NCBI RefSeq assembly: GCF_963675165.1
Contig: NC_087382.1
Span: 6,496,315-6,560,314, forward strand
Source of the DNA: Halichondria panicea
Lineage: Eukaryota > Porifera > Demospongiae > Suberitida > Halichondriidae
Direction of reading: 5' to 3'
Length of the DNA: 64,000 nt
Shown: positions 11,601-22,400 of the stretch, one piece after another
How the letters are laid out: each line of letters opens with the position of its first letter
How positions within the stretch are numbered: position 1 is the stretch's first letter
The notes under the pieces: generated by a model
The model's database searches: none
Seen by the model: the letters and a program-made list of their open reading frames with translations, nothing else
What the model was told of the DNA's origin: nothing
Program-made: the position numbers and the translations under genes

Positions 11601-13992
11601 TTTGTCGATGATTTATTTTCTTTCTTCACTTCAGATTCCGAGTCACTGGACTCGCCTTTGGATTTCTTTGTGCCAGTAGTTGGTTTAGAGAGCGGGTGCT
11701 TTCGCTTCAAACTCTCCGACTTCTTCACAGGAGGGGAGGGCTCGGACTCACTGGAAGAGTTATCCTTCTTGGAAGGTGCTGCTACTGGTTTGGAATGAGC
11801 TGGCTTGGTAGCCCGTGGTGTTTTGGTAGCAGGTTTCGTTGGTAACGATGGCTTAGCAGACTGTCTTTGTGTATCCATTTCACTATCTGAGGTGCTTTCA
11901 TCATCTGTAGTGTCTGGCGGAGGGGGAGGTGCTTTAACATTCTTTTTCTTAGTCAATTTCTTTATTGAATCCTTTTTTGCTTCTTTGGACTTCTTTGTAA
12001 CATCTTTTTTTGATGTTTCTGGTTTTTGCTTTTTTCCCTTGATCTTTTCCTTCAAATTTTGTGTAGATAAGTGTTTAATTGTTTCCTTTTCATCTACTTC
12101 CATTTCATCATCTGACTGGGAATCCGAATGATTAGCGGTTTTTCCCGATTCCGTGACTGTAGAATTGGCTATTTTACGCTTTTTCTTCGGAGGAAGAGCT
12201 ACATCTTCAGACAAGGTCACTGTCCTCTTTCCAAGTTGACTATAGGGTAATGCAATTTGAGATAATTATGAGAACATAATGTACATTGAAGTCCATGCAA
12301 GTGTCACTCATTTTGGGGTTGCAATTAATTGAGCAGTGGCGGATCCAGTGGGGAGCTTTGGGGGCTTGAGCACCCCCCTGGCCTTGATGACAAGCCTCAA
12401 ATATAGAATCTAGAGCTAGCTATTATTAACTCACGGATAGCACGTAGCTTACGGTTACATTGCCACACCAATTTATTACTGAGCATGAACAATTCTTGAT
12501 GAGTCATGCATCGTAATTTGCTGCAGAATAACTAGGCTTGAAAACAGACGACCTTTTTTTTAGTAAATATTTTGGTGACTTTTTAGCTCCCCCCTATCAA
12601 CATTCCTGGATCCGCCCCTGTTGGGGGTCAGCTGGGGTAGCTCTACTATTCTCCATGCCTACCGTCAATGTCTTTTTAAGCGGCCTGAAATCAAGGGTAG
12701 ATGGTTGCATTTGACATTTAGGATGCGACATCATGTGCATGTCCAAGCGGCTGCTTTAGAGGTCAGAAAGTTTCCTAAGCTTGCCATTGCATAGCCTCGA
12801 TTCCAGGCCGCTTGAACAAGGCGGCCTGGTATACCTTGTATGCGCATGCGCGAAATAATTAACAACAATTTCATCATACAAATTGTAAAAAAACCGACAA
12901 AGTTACAAAAAGGAATAATACGTATGACAATTTGACCACAATGGCAGCTTTCAGAGACACTAATCAAAGTAGAATAATTATGCTGCAGCAGTGTTGCTTC
13001 TTCTAGCTCTGTTTATCAAAGAGACAGTTTAAGAAAGCCTCCCAGACAGCTAGAGCTGCCAGCTAGGAAGAGTGGTGGACTCTTTAATACATCAGTAGAT
13101 CTTGAGTGAACAACTTCCTGAGTGTCGAGTTAAAGCTTATTAAAAGCTTTCAGGAGTAATCATTAGCTTCTTTATCTTCAGCAATGACTTCTTGTCGAAC
13201 ATAAAGGCAAGATTTAGTAGCAGAACACTTGCCTGGTCCATATTACCACAGCCTCATCAGGGGACCCACAGGAACACATCATGCCTTTCTTATAACATCT
13301 GTAGCCTTACAGTGTAGGGTGTCGTTAAGTAAAGACTTGGCTTGATACAATAAAGGGCGTAAGAACTCAGTCATCTTTGCACAATACTTCTATGTAACGG
13401 ACTCTAAAATCAGAATACAAATAGTATACGGTTTATTTTACTGACAGTATCCACAAATACACGGATTACCCCCTTTTTGGGGTAATGTACACGCATGCGC
13501 ATACAAGGTATACCAGGCCGCCTGGAATCGAGGCTAGCCATTGCATATAATTATAATCACTTTTTTGGGGGTACTCTTCAATAATTGACGTTTTACGGTA
13601 AAATAATGTTGCTCTGATACCTTTTCATGTATTGTTGATAGAACTCGACCAGTCCAGGGCCACTTGGTACTTGCACTACCTGTACATGTAGGTAAAACGC
13701 AAAATAAAATCATTGTCATACTAAAAAAAAAGGCCACAATGTTTTATTTAGTTCGCCATAAACGACGAGTTAAAACAGAAGATTGGCCACCTGGCCAGGT
13801 TATTAGCACTGGAACACTAACTATATTAATTTTATTGCACTATAATTATTACATAGATCTGATCTAGTAGCAGGTTTACTTTCATCTCACCACTTTGGAT
13901 TCTTTCTTGAGTGCCTTTGCAGCCTTTTGCAAGTTCAGACCCACTAAGAACGAGTAAACATAAGGAACCAGGTCAGAAGGAAGCTCAGCCAT
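8633..13992 (-). CDS. NOLC1: NOLC1 / Nopp140 nucleolar phosphoprotein
   Basis: Six exons splice in frame to 574 residues: 13992-13891, 13679-13621, 12239-10996, 10732-10674, 9635-9479 and 8736-8633. Residues 1-54 form a LisH-type N-terminus (ELPSDLVPYVYSFLVGLNLQ). Next comes an SV40-like nuclear localisation signal, PPKKKRK (residues 70-76). The long exon 3 encodes alternating acidic serine tracts (SSSESEPSP, QSSSDSDSS) and Lys/Pro/Ala-rich linkers, which are the CK2-phosphorylated repeats of Nopp140. The last two exons hold the SRP40/NOLC1 C-terminal domain (VDPRLQDNSFEAK, GSWGEKANRDLKFTKG, RSFRHEKTKKKRGSYKGG). NOLC1 chaperones box C/D and H/ACA snoRNPs between nucleolus and Cajal bodies. 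Human NOLC1 is about 700 residues, so this one is shorter in the middle. The exon 5 acceptor was set at 9635 because later AGs give a stop. Confidence 0.94.
9005..9425. repeat. Dispersed repeat family R1, copy 2
   Basis: It matches 3600-3960 and 39370-39785, including ACCGCGGGTGC, the TCTAGTGCAGAGCTA block and the terminal ACACAGACACAC run. It lies in the last NOLC1 intron. Confidence 0.6.
9811..10600. mobile_element. Foldback element with long inverted arms in a NOLC1 intron
   Basis: The left arm (from GTAGGTTAAGGACTGGGACC at about 9826) is complementary to the right arm, which ends in GGTCCCAGTCCTTAACCTAC (about 10566-10585). The complementarity continues for about 250 bp towards a centre near 10300. 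The left arm is interrupted by the 9851-10088 element. Outer ends AGAGTA/TACTCT remain partly complementary. No coding capacity. Confidence 0.8.
9851..10088. mobile_element. TACCGTATA MITE nested in the foldback arm
   Basis: The ends TACCGTATAGCGCGAAATTT and AAATTTCGCGCTATACGGTA are perfectly inverted. The intact arm on the other side of the foldback reads CCAGCAAT-TA-TTGCTG, while this arm reads CCAGCAAT-TA-element-TA-TTGCTG. This proves insertion at TA with a TA duplication. Confidence 0.9.
12334..12620. mobile_element. hAT-like MITE (CAGTGGCGGATCCAG ends)
   Basis: The left end CAGTGGCGGATCCAG and right end CTGGATCCGCCCCTG are inverted. The inner sequence has C-rich/G-rich complementary tracts (GAGCACCCCCCTGG against the right part). 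Such termini are common in hAT-type MITEs. It lies in NOLC1 intron 2, and I saw no clear target duplication. Confidence 0.65.
12792..13536. mobile_element. TAGCCTCGA-ended element with 9-bp target duplication
   Basis: The ends TAGCCTCGATTCCAGGCCGC and CGCCTGGAATCGAGGCTA are inverted. The subterminal GGTATACCTTGTATGCGCAT is also mirrored near 13495. The 9-bp direct repeat GCCATTGCA flanks it (12783-12791 and 13537-13545), as expected for Mutator-like elements. The interior has no transposase. Relatives lie at 24060-24646, 26097-26183 and 53720-53765. Confidence 0.85.
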
Positions 13993-14541
13993 TGATATGA
14001 TATGCACCCTCGATCTACACAATGTACTCTATTCCACGTGGGTACGGAGGTGTGTGAGTGCGCATGCGCATTAGCTAGTATCGGGGTCTCATTGACGATC
14101 ATGGCCATTATAAAGTTTGTGAGAATTATGGTACTTTTGTGACGTCAATGATATCGTCTATAAATATTGTTATTATAATGTCGTGCTTGTGATTTACACG
14201 TACTGAGGAGTGCATGAGAAATAATGCAAGAATAATATATACAGTATATGTAGTATATAGGTAATTGGCTGTTACGTAAAGAAAGAACAATAAGTAATTT
14301 AAAGTACAGTACAATAGTCTTATATTATCAAGGGCTTATAAAAAGAAAGGCGGCGATACGCCCTTGACATATACAGTGCAAGATGTTCATTCATTAAGGT
14401 GTCAGTGTTTAACTTTCTTGAGTGACAGCAGAGCTCTTTCTCTCAGGGCTTCCTCTCTAACAGCTCCCTCACTACCCGAGTCAAGCTGCACAGGAAGGGA
14501 GAAAAATAATAGTTCACATATCACTTATCGTCATGCAGTAC

Positions 14542-15000
14542 TAGTCTCATGAATCAGCCGCCGTTCCTTTGGAACACAGTCTGAGCACTCTTGTCACGAA
14601 GTCAATTCAAAATGGAATGTTGATTGCTCACAAAACCAATGGAATGTAATTAAATTCGTGATCTTACGCCCACACGTATTTAGTACAAATCTTTAAGCGA
14701 AGGCATCTCTCTCTATTTGTGTTTTGCATGCGGTGCTAAATCTTGCCCAAGGACCCCTGCTTGGCTTGCTTATGCTTCGCAGCAGCTTCTATGTACGAAG
14801 TGTTTACCATGCGTAATGCATGCGTAATGATTATCCAAATGCGTTGAGCAAAGTGCAGTTCTTTGCTGCCTCCAAGTTCATCACCTGACTGGACTTCTGC
14901 AATCTGATTGGTCAAGACGGAATTCTGTCTTGGCACATAAAACGATGACAAGAGTGCTCAGACGGTGTTCCAAAGGAACGGCGGCTGATTCATGAGACTA
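14542..15000. mobile_element. MITE with 37-bp terminal inverted repeats
   Basis: The left end TAGTCTCATGAATCAGCCGC continues into CGTTCCTTTGGAACAC and GTCTGAGCACTCTTGTCA. The right end is its complement and finishes in CATGAGACTA. GCAGTAC flanks both sides (14535-14541 and 15001-15007), giving a 7-9 bp target duplication depending on where the element is cut. The open frame inside (14736-14951, minus) matches nothing I recognise. Confidence 0.85.
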
Positions 15001-15130
15001 GCAGTACTATACTGTATTCAGGCATTGGAATAGTTGCCTACATGCACGGGCGACCAAGCAATTAACGACGAGAGAAGTGGTTGCAGGCAATTCATAAGCG
15101 AAAGAATGTGCTGAGCTGGTAATTACCTTG

Positions 15131-15785
15131 TGACGCCACAGCTGGATGCCCTCGTGGGCATTTACATGTAGATCTATGCACAAGTCATTGTAAAATCATG
15201 AACTGAGACTTCACATGTGCACTGTGCGCATGCTATTCAGTGTGAACAATTTCTGCTGAAGCAGTCAAAAGAGTGTACAGTTCTAGAGATATAGAAGAAA
15301 ATGGCAATATGACTGGACATAAATACATGTTCCAAGAGAAACATAACAACTATCTCCTTTCATAGACTTCCTAGAGACCCGAGCAAGAGAGCTGAATGGC
15401 TAGAGCTACTCCAGCTAGCTCCAGGAAGATTTTTTCAAGCCAGGTTCACAAGTATTCTCCAGACACTTTTCTTCTCCAGCTAGAGAAGCTCTAGCCATTC
15501 AGCTCTCTTGTTTGGGTCTCTAGGAAGTCTACGAAAGAAGATAGTTGTGTTTTGTCTTTGTGTTCTCACAAAACATGCATTAGTCTTTTGTCTATATCTC
15601 TAAAACTGAACACTTTTTTGACTTGCAACAATGACTAACTTGCACGTAGAGAACTGCAGATTCAGCAGAAATTGTTTCTACTGGAGAGCATGCACAGTGC
15701 ACATGTAAAGTCTCAATTATGAATTTTACAATGACTTGTGCATAGATCTAACACCCACAACGGCATCCAGCCGTGACATCACAGC
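15131..15785. mobile_element. Diverged long palindrome (foldback element)
   Basis: The left arm contains GATCTATGCACAAGTCATTG, and the right arm its complement CAATGACTTGTGCATAGATC. Pairing continues inwards through GACTTCCTAGAGACCC and its mirror to a centre near 15455. Arm identity looks around 80-85% by eye, so this is an old insertion. No coding capacity. Confidence 0.75.
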
Positions 15786-16448
15786 GATTAAAGCTGATTT
15801 AAATTCTTCAGCTCTTACATGCAACTGGTCTATTTGTTTGGTCTGTTAAGAGTGAAAAGATCAGGACTATAGCACGAGGAATATGTATTTACTCTTTACC
15901 ATGAAAAACTTTCTCTCAGGCCGATTTTCTCAAATAAAACTATTAACCTTAGGTCGAAAACAGGCCTGGGTCAAACACAAAGGGCAACGTTTCGCTACAT
16001 AGCTAGACGTTTGTTACACGTATTTTTTTTCGGGAATTCGGTAACAATTACAGAGTAGGTAACCCTACGTAGTACACCGTTACGAAACCACGACAAGGGA
16101 CTACACGACTAATTCTGCTTCCCAAATCGACAGGTAGATCTATTGAGCCTTTCTACGTACTACCTCGAACATCTGGATGAGGATCTGACGATAAAAGTAG
16201 AATACTCTTTTTTTCACACGTACATGTAAATGGTTCACCAATACATACGGCAATGAAGTTGCTAATTCTGCTGTGTCAAGGATTCTCATGTTATAATTTT
16301 TTTTATATCACCCGAAAAAATGCAAATAATACCTTGAGGCTACGCGACCGTGTAATAAAAGAATATAACATGGAAGGGACAGTAGACTTTTATTACACCC
16401 TTGTAACCTTGAAATTTGCACCAATGAAAATTTTCCGCTATACCCGTA

Positions 16449-19400
16449 TTATGTACTGACCTTCGATTTCTTTTTTGACTTTTTTGAGTGCTTCTTGTGC
16501 TTCTTTCGGTGCTTCTTTTTGTGTTTCCTCGGAGATGGGGACTCCCCCTCAACAGAATGCTTTCTCTTGTGATGCTTCTTACGTTTCTGCATAGAGGAGA
16601 TAGGGAATAACTCAACACAAACTCGTAACCTGATGCACAGAGTACAATGTACCTTGTCGGGAGGTGGCAATGGAGATCTCTCCATGGACGCACTGTCACT
16701 GTCAGCTGATGAGCTTCGACTGATGTCCCTTCTCTTACGTCCCCTCATCCTACGTGGAGGTGATGAGGGGGAGGGGCTTGATGATCGTGAGAATGACCTT
16801 CGTTTATGGCCTCTTCGTTTGCGTACCAGAGTTGGGGATCTAGAACGTGAATGCTCTGAAGACTGAGACATAGAATGTTCCGATACGGAGGAAGACATAT
16901 CATTACGTGGCGACCTGCCACGTTTATGACGTCTTACTTCAGGAGAGGGCGAAGGCCTACGTTTACTACTTCTTGTTTTGCCAGATTGTTTTCGAAATAC
17001 CTCAGCTTCTGAGCTGCTTGATCTAGAATGGGATCCCACAGAGGACTGCGAGTCAGAACGTGAGTATTCAGAGGAGTGGTGTCTTAGTGGAGGAGAGCGA
17101 GTCCTGTAAGTATTCACGAAAAGGCATTGCACATAAATACACATAACATAATTATAAGTAATAATTATTACAGGAAGTGCTAATTAGAGATGTGTTAATT
17201 TTCTGTACACGGAATAAAAAGTCAAGATGTAGCAAGACTCTCACCTGCGGCGTTGGTTCTTTTCTCTTCTATCCTCTCTGCTGCCACGCCTCCTAACACG
17301 TGACCTGTCAAGGGGTTCGTGATCCGAGAGATCGACACTGAACCCACTAGTGGAAGTGGACCCAGGACTCGCAACACCTTCAGGCTCACTAAATTGTGCA
17401 CAGAACATTACAGGCGTAATCATTGACACTGTGCAGTGCACACGAGTCACCTAGCTACACAACACAATGTACAGTAGGTATCTATAAGGCATAATAATAC
17501 CTCGGGTGCACATTGCAGCAAGGTATACGGTCGTGTGTAGATTGCTACTGTAACAGTTGCTCAATGATAAATGAAGTGCAATCAAGACTTTCTACAGGCT
17601 TATAGTGACAGTTTCTTGGATAGCAATTTGTTGATTCATTTTCTTCATTTTCTTGAGCTACACCTCGAGGCATACTAATAATTATTATTGCGATACCTAC
17701 TGGCTGGTAACTTCGAGAAAGTTGATCGTGCAATTGGATATAACACTGTCCGAAGTTGTGATAATTAAATACAATACAATATTGATCACAGAATGTCATG
17801 ACCCCTCCCCCTATACACACACACACACCACCACTTGCAGTGAACAGTATACAAAGCTTTTGTTAGATCTTACCTGTCACTGGTGGGAATATTGTACTCT
17901 GCTCTCTTGTGTGGAGGGGTACGGCTAAACGAGCGTTTTCTGATACGTGAGGGCGCTCCTCTTCCGCTCCTTAGAGAGTGGGCTCGATGCCTTGGGGGCG
18001 GAGACCGCTGACTTCTCACAGGAGACCTGTATGTATGACAAAGGGCCTTCGATCACAATCTATACTTGGTAAGTACTACATGTACATGTACATGCAAACA
18101 CTACACTGAATACTGGGTTTCGAATGCAAGACTCTTCTGAGTGCGAACTACGAGTTTTTGCAATTAACCGCATTTGAAACCCAGTATACACAATCCATGT
18201 AACGCCATGACGATATAATTATAGGTGTACTTATAATAATATGACCCTTCTTCAAGAAGTGACCCACAGTATACACAAAGTGCCACCCAAGGGTCCGCGG
18301 TCCACCCAGTTACAGTAGAGGTTTCAGATTTATGTACTTACATGCATGTACATTAAGGCCTTGATTACATGTCATGCACTCCTGGTGATATACATATACA
18401 TGATAACAGCTTGGCTAACCTTCTCCTAAATCCTGGAGACTGTCTCCTGCGTGGAGATCTGGAATGGGACCTTCGCCTTGGAACTGGTGATCTGGAATAG
18501 GACCGACGACGTTGCACTGGTGACCTTGACCTCCGAGGGTACTTGCGTCGCACATTTGAAAAGGGGCTGAGATTGTATATTGAATAAATATTTCAGAACT
18601 AAGCTACAAGTACTGTGGTGTACACTAGACCAGTGCACACTCACATGCACTTGCTTACCTCCTTCGCCGAGGTGACCTGGAGAAACTGCGACCATGTTTT
18701 GGTGGGGACCTGCAAGATTTTATAAAGGTATAAATGAACTCGTTAAAGCAGACAGTGCTACAGACTACACTACAGTTTTGTGTCGAAATTAAGATACTTC
18801 GAGTGCGACCAGTGCATGTGTATAATTATACGCACATACATGTAGATGTAAACAGGTCCACACACACAAAGGAGCGTACGTGTTCTACTAACCTGTTATC
18901 ACGCCTCCTGGGAATGGGTGATGATCTATTTTGTTGTCTCTTCAGATCAGGTGATCTTTTTTTCGGGTCAGGTGACTTTCTCTTAATATCTGGTGACTTG
19001 CTGCCATGTATCCTCTGATCAGGTGACCTCCTTCTCCTCCCAATTGGTGACCTACTGCCAAACCTTCTCTGGTCAGGTGACCTCCTCCTCCTGTCTGGTG
19101 ACCTGCTGCTACGCTTTCTCTGGTCAGGTGATCTCCTCCTAGCCTCTGGTGACCTGCTGCCGCGATTTCTTTGGTCAGGTGGCCTCCTTTTAGCGCCTGG
19201 TGACCTGCTGCCACGATTTCTCTGGTCAGGTGACCTCCTCCTAATGTCTGGTGACCTGCTGTCGTGCTTTCTCTGGTCAGGTGACCTCCTTCTAGCGCCT
19301 GGTGACCTACTGCTGCGCTTTCTCTGGTCAGGTGACCTACTGCCACGCTTTCTTTGATCAGGTGACCTCTTCCTAGCGCCTGGTGATTTGCTGCCACGTT

Positions 19401-22400
19401 TTCTTTGGTCAGGTGACCTTCTTCTCCTTGTGTCTGGTGACCTGCTGCCACGTTTTTGCTGATCCGGTGATTTTCTCCTTGTGACAGTTGCTTCTCTTCC
19501 AGGTGATGGGCTGTGTCTATCATGTGACAGGGTTGGACTGGATGGCTTCTGTACTTTAGGAGATGGTGACTTTGGTTTCTCCACATCGTCACTCTTGTTT
19601 CCATTTGTATCGTTAGTTGGCTCGTTGTCAGGGTGATTCATTCCTGGCTCAGTCCCAGGAGTGGGCAGGAGACCTCTCCTAGGGAGTATTTAGATTGACA
19701 ACGTATGGCTTATCAAGGTATTATTTCTTCCTTTATGGTCAAAAACTAATGAACATGTACTATTATTACAGTTGCATGATTAATGCTAAAAAAAAACCAA
19801 ATTTTGTTTTGTTTTGTATACTTATCTACTCTGAGCCTTGGTATTTTCAACAATACAGTACATGTATAGTGCCAAGGGCGTATAAAGAGAAGAGGAAATG
19901 CAACTCGCGCTATTTTTAGAACTCCCCACAAAAATAACATCAAAGGCAGAGGCAACAGCGCCAAGAATATGAAACCTGCTTACAAGAAAGACCTGTGTCC
20001 ACAGTAGATCTACTCTGAGCCTTTGGTATTTTCAACAATACGCCCAGCGCTTAACGTCACATTGTCTTGGGCCTGGTCACGATGCTTCTCTGTACTAGCT
20101 AGGATAGGCAGCTCTGATGTACATGCCCATAACTCCGTAAATAACACCGTCCACGTCCGTATACTGTTATACCTTATTGTACTTTTATAAACGGGTACTA
20201 ATTTTAGCGAATTTGTAATTAACGCAAAATTAAGTACACGCTAATAATAAAACGCAATTAAAAAAAGTATGAATCTCATAAAAAAAAATGTTTTTTTTTC
20301 TGATGTACTTTTTGTATAATGTAATGGCTTTTGAGAGTATGCTAAGCAAGCTAGCCCTTTTTTCATCTGTAACTGACTCTAAACTTTCCATTCAACCTTA
20401 AAACTCATACTTGTATATCTTTTGATATATATTGTGGTAATGAATTTGCTACAAATCCGCCAAAATTGCTGAGTACGTACGATGCATGGCGAGTGCATGC
20501 CCTCTTTGCTTTATACACCCTTGGTAGTGCTTAACGTCAAATTATGTCTAATTCATACTCGCTATACGGTAAATAGAATCCGGTATTATATACGCATGTA
20601 ATCATGGGTTTACACGTTCATATACTAAATGAACATTGCAAAGTACTTTCCCAGATTAAAATTCCACAACACACAGTCATAACCGGTGTGACCCTGCCCA
20701 CTCACGGGGTGTCTCTTCTACGCTGAGCCTCCTTCTCCTCAAACTCTCGCTGCCTCCTCTCCAACACCTCACGCTCTGCCTCAGTGTGGGACTGGAGACT
20801 GCTTGAGATACGCTCCTGCTCAAGCTGGGTGTGTGTGCAGGGAAAGGATGTGTGTGTGAGAGGACGTATTACATGTGGCGGTATAATTATGATTAATTTA
20901 TGTACTGTATGTATGACACAAGCTCGATCATGAACTACATGTATACTCTACATAGTTGGTAAGCTTTTAACATCAACTTTGAGAAACTAGTCACATGTAC
21001 AAATGAAATTCAGGCTCCAGATGTAATCAGGCATGCAATTGTACTACTTGATACTTGTCTCCAAGGCAACAGTCATTCTGTTGGTGGAGATAATAAGAAA
21101 CAGTCATTAAAACACATAATTTATCGCATTCTACAGTAGCCACGTACACTACATTAATATAATTATGTTTAAAGTATACCCAGAAGAAAAAGAAAATCAC
21201 ACAAAATAATATTATACATGTAGGTGCTATAAATTGTAGGAAGGCTACATGTACATGTATACAACCATGTACAGCACGTACATACACAATTCTGAGTCTA
21301 GTGGCAATCAAAGTACAGCGTCAGTAATTCTCAGCTACATGTGCGCAGCAAACTTGTTCTGTCTAATGATGCTGACCCTTACCTAATGCACTAGTCCAAG
21401 GATAGAGTGTGCCTGGCTGTTACGTATTTCCATTCTGACGTATACCTCTTGAAAAGTACACATTACACATGAGCAAACAGTTTATATCTCAACAATTTGC
21501 TCCCACTTAAATTAAGAAGCATATAGCTTAATTAGTTCTGTACACAATTGCCTGTACATGTCACCCGAGCAACATGTCTGGGCATCAGTGCTTCAGGACC
21601 AACTGTTTTTACGTATAGTACATGAACTCCGTACCCCATGCATGCAAAAAATGCTAAGTTTGGACAAAAAGCTAGATCAGTATAATTATGTTACATATAC
21701 ACATGCATGTACCTTCTTGATTCTGATTTCCTCTTTCTTTTGGTCAAGGAACTTTGAGGGGATTCCCCCAACATTCTCCTGTGCACTTATGAACAAGTCC
21801 CACAGCTCGTGCAAGAATACCCGTGCATTCTTGCCGTTGAGGAACCCCGTCAGGTTCAGCTGGAGGTCCTGAGGGTCTGGGTACTGTGTGCGTGGGTGTT
21901 ATGTGCCTGTGGATGTGAGAGGCTAGATAGTCTAGGATTATACTGACACTCTCTCCTTATAGGCATGATAACTCCCAAAACCCTAAAGATTATGTACTAG
22001 TATAGGATCAGGTGGCATATACGGCACCGGATGTGAACCGGATGTGGACACGCCCTAATTTTTGTTATTTTCCCTAAGCTAACCCGAACCCCTCCCCCTT
22101 CAAAATTACATCCGGTGCCGTATGTGCCACCTGACCCCTAGTATACATGTTTAGTAATCGAAAACAATAAACTAATAACCTACAGCATGAGCGTGCATAT
22201 ATGTATTTATTACGCCTCGGGGCATAGCCGCAAAGGTATATACGGTAAAGCCCGCTGTATGCATGTGTATATATTCCAGCTGTAACTGCTAACAGCTTCT
22301 GTATTCTAGCTACGTTTTCGAGTTCAAATAACTAAAGGCTGTTGCTATGCCCCTTGGGACGAGTTAAAATAGCTATGCAGTCTCTAAACAGAATTGTGAG

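Larger units (their letters stand above)
13993..16448. other. Intergenic region between NOLC1 and SRRM1
   Basis: This is mainly two inverted-repeat elements (14542-15000 and about 15131-15785). The rest is AT-rich with no supported gene. The NOLC1 promoter should lie just right of 13992, but no TATA or other motif could be assigned. Confidence 0.6.

Noticed and set aside
18942-19604. 220-codon minus-strand open frame with GHLTRES repeats
   Set aside because: It is the alternative frame of the SRRM1 RS repeat exon. The RS frame is confirmed by splice phase on both sides.
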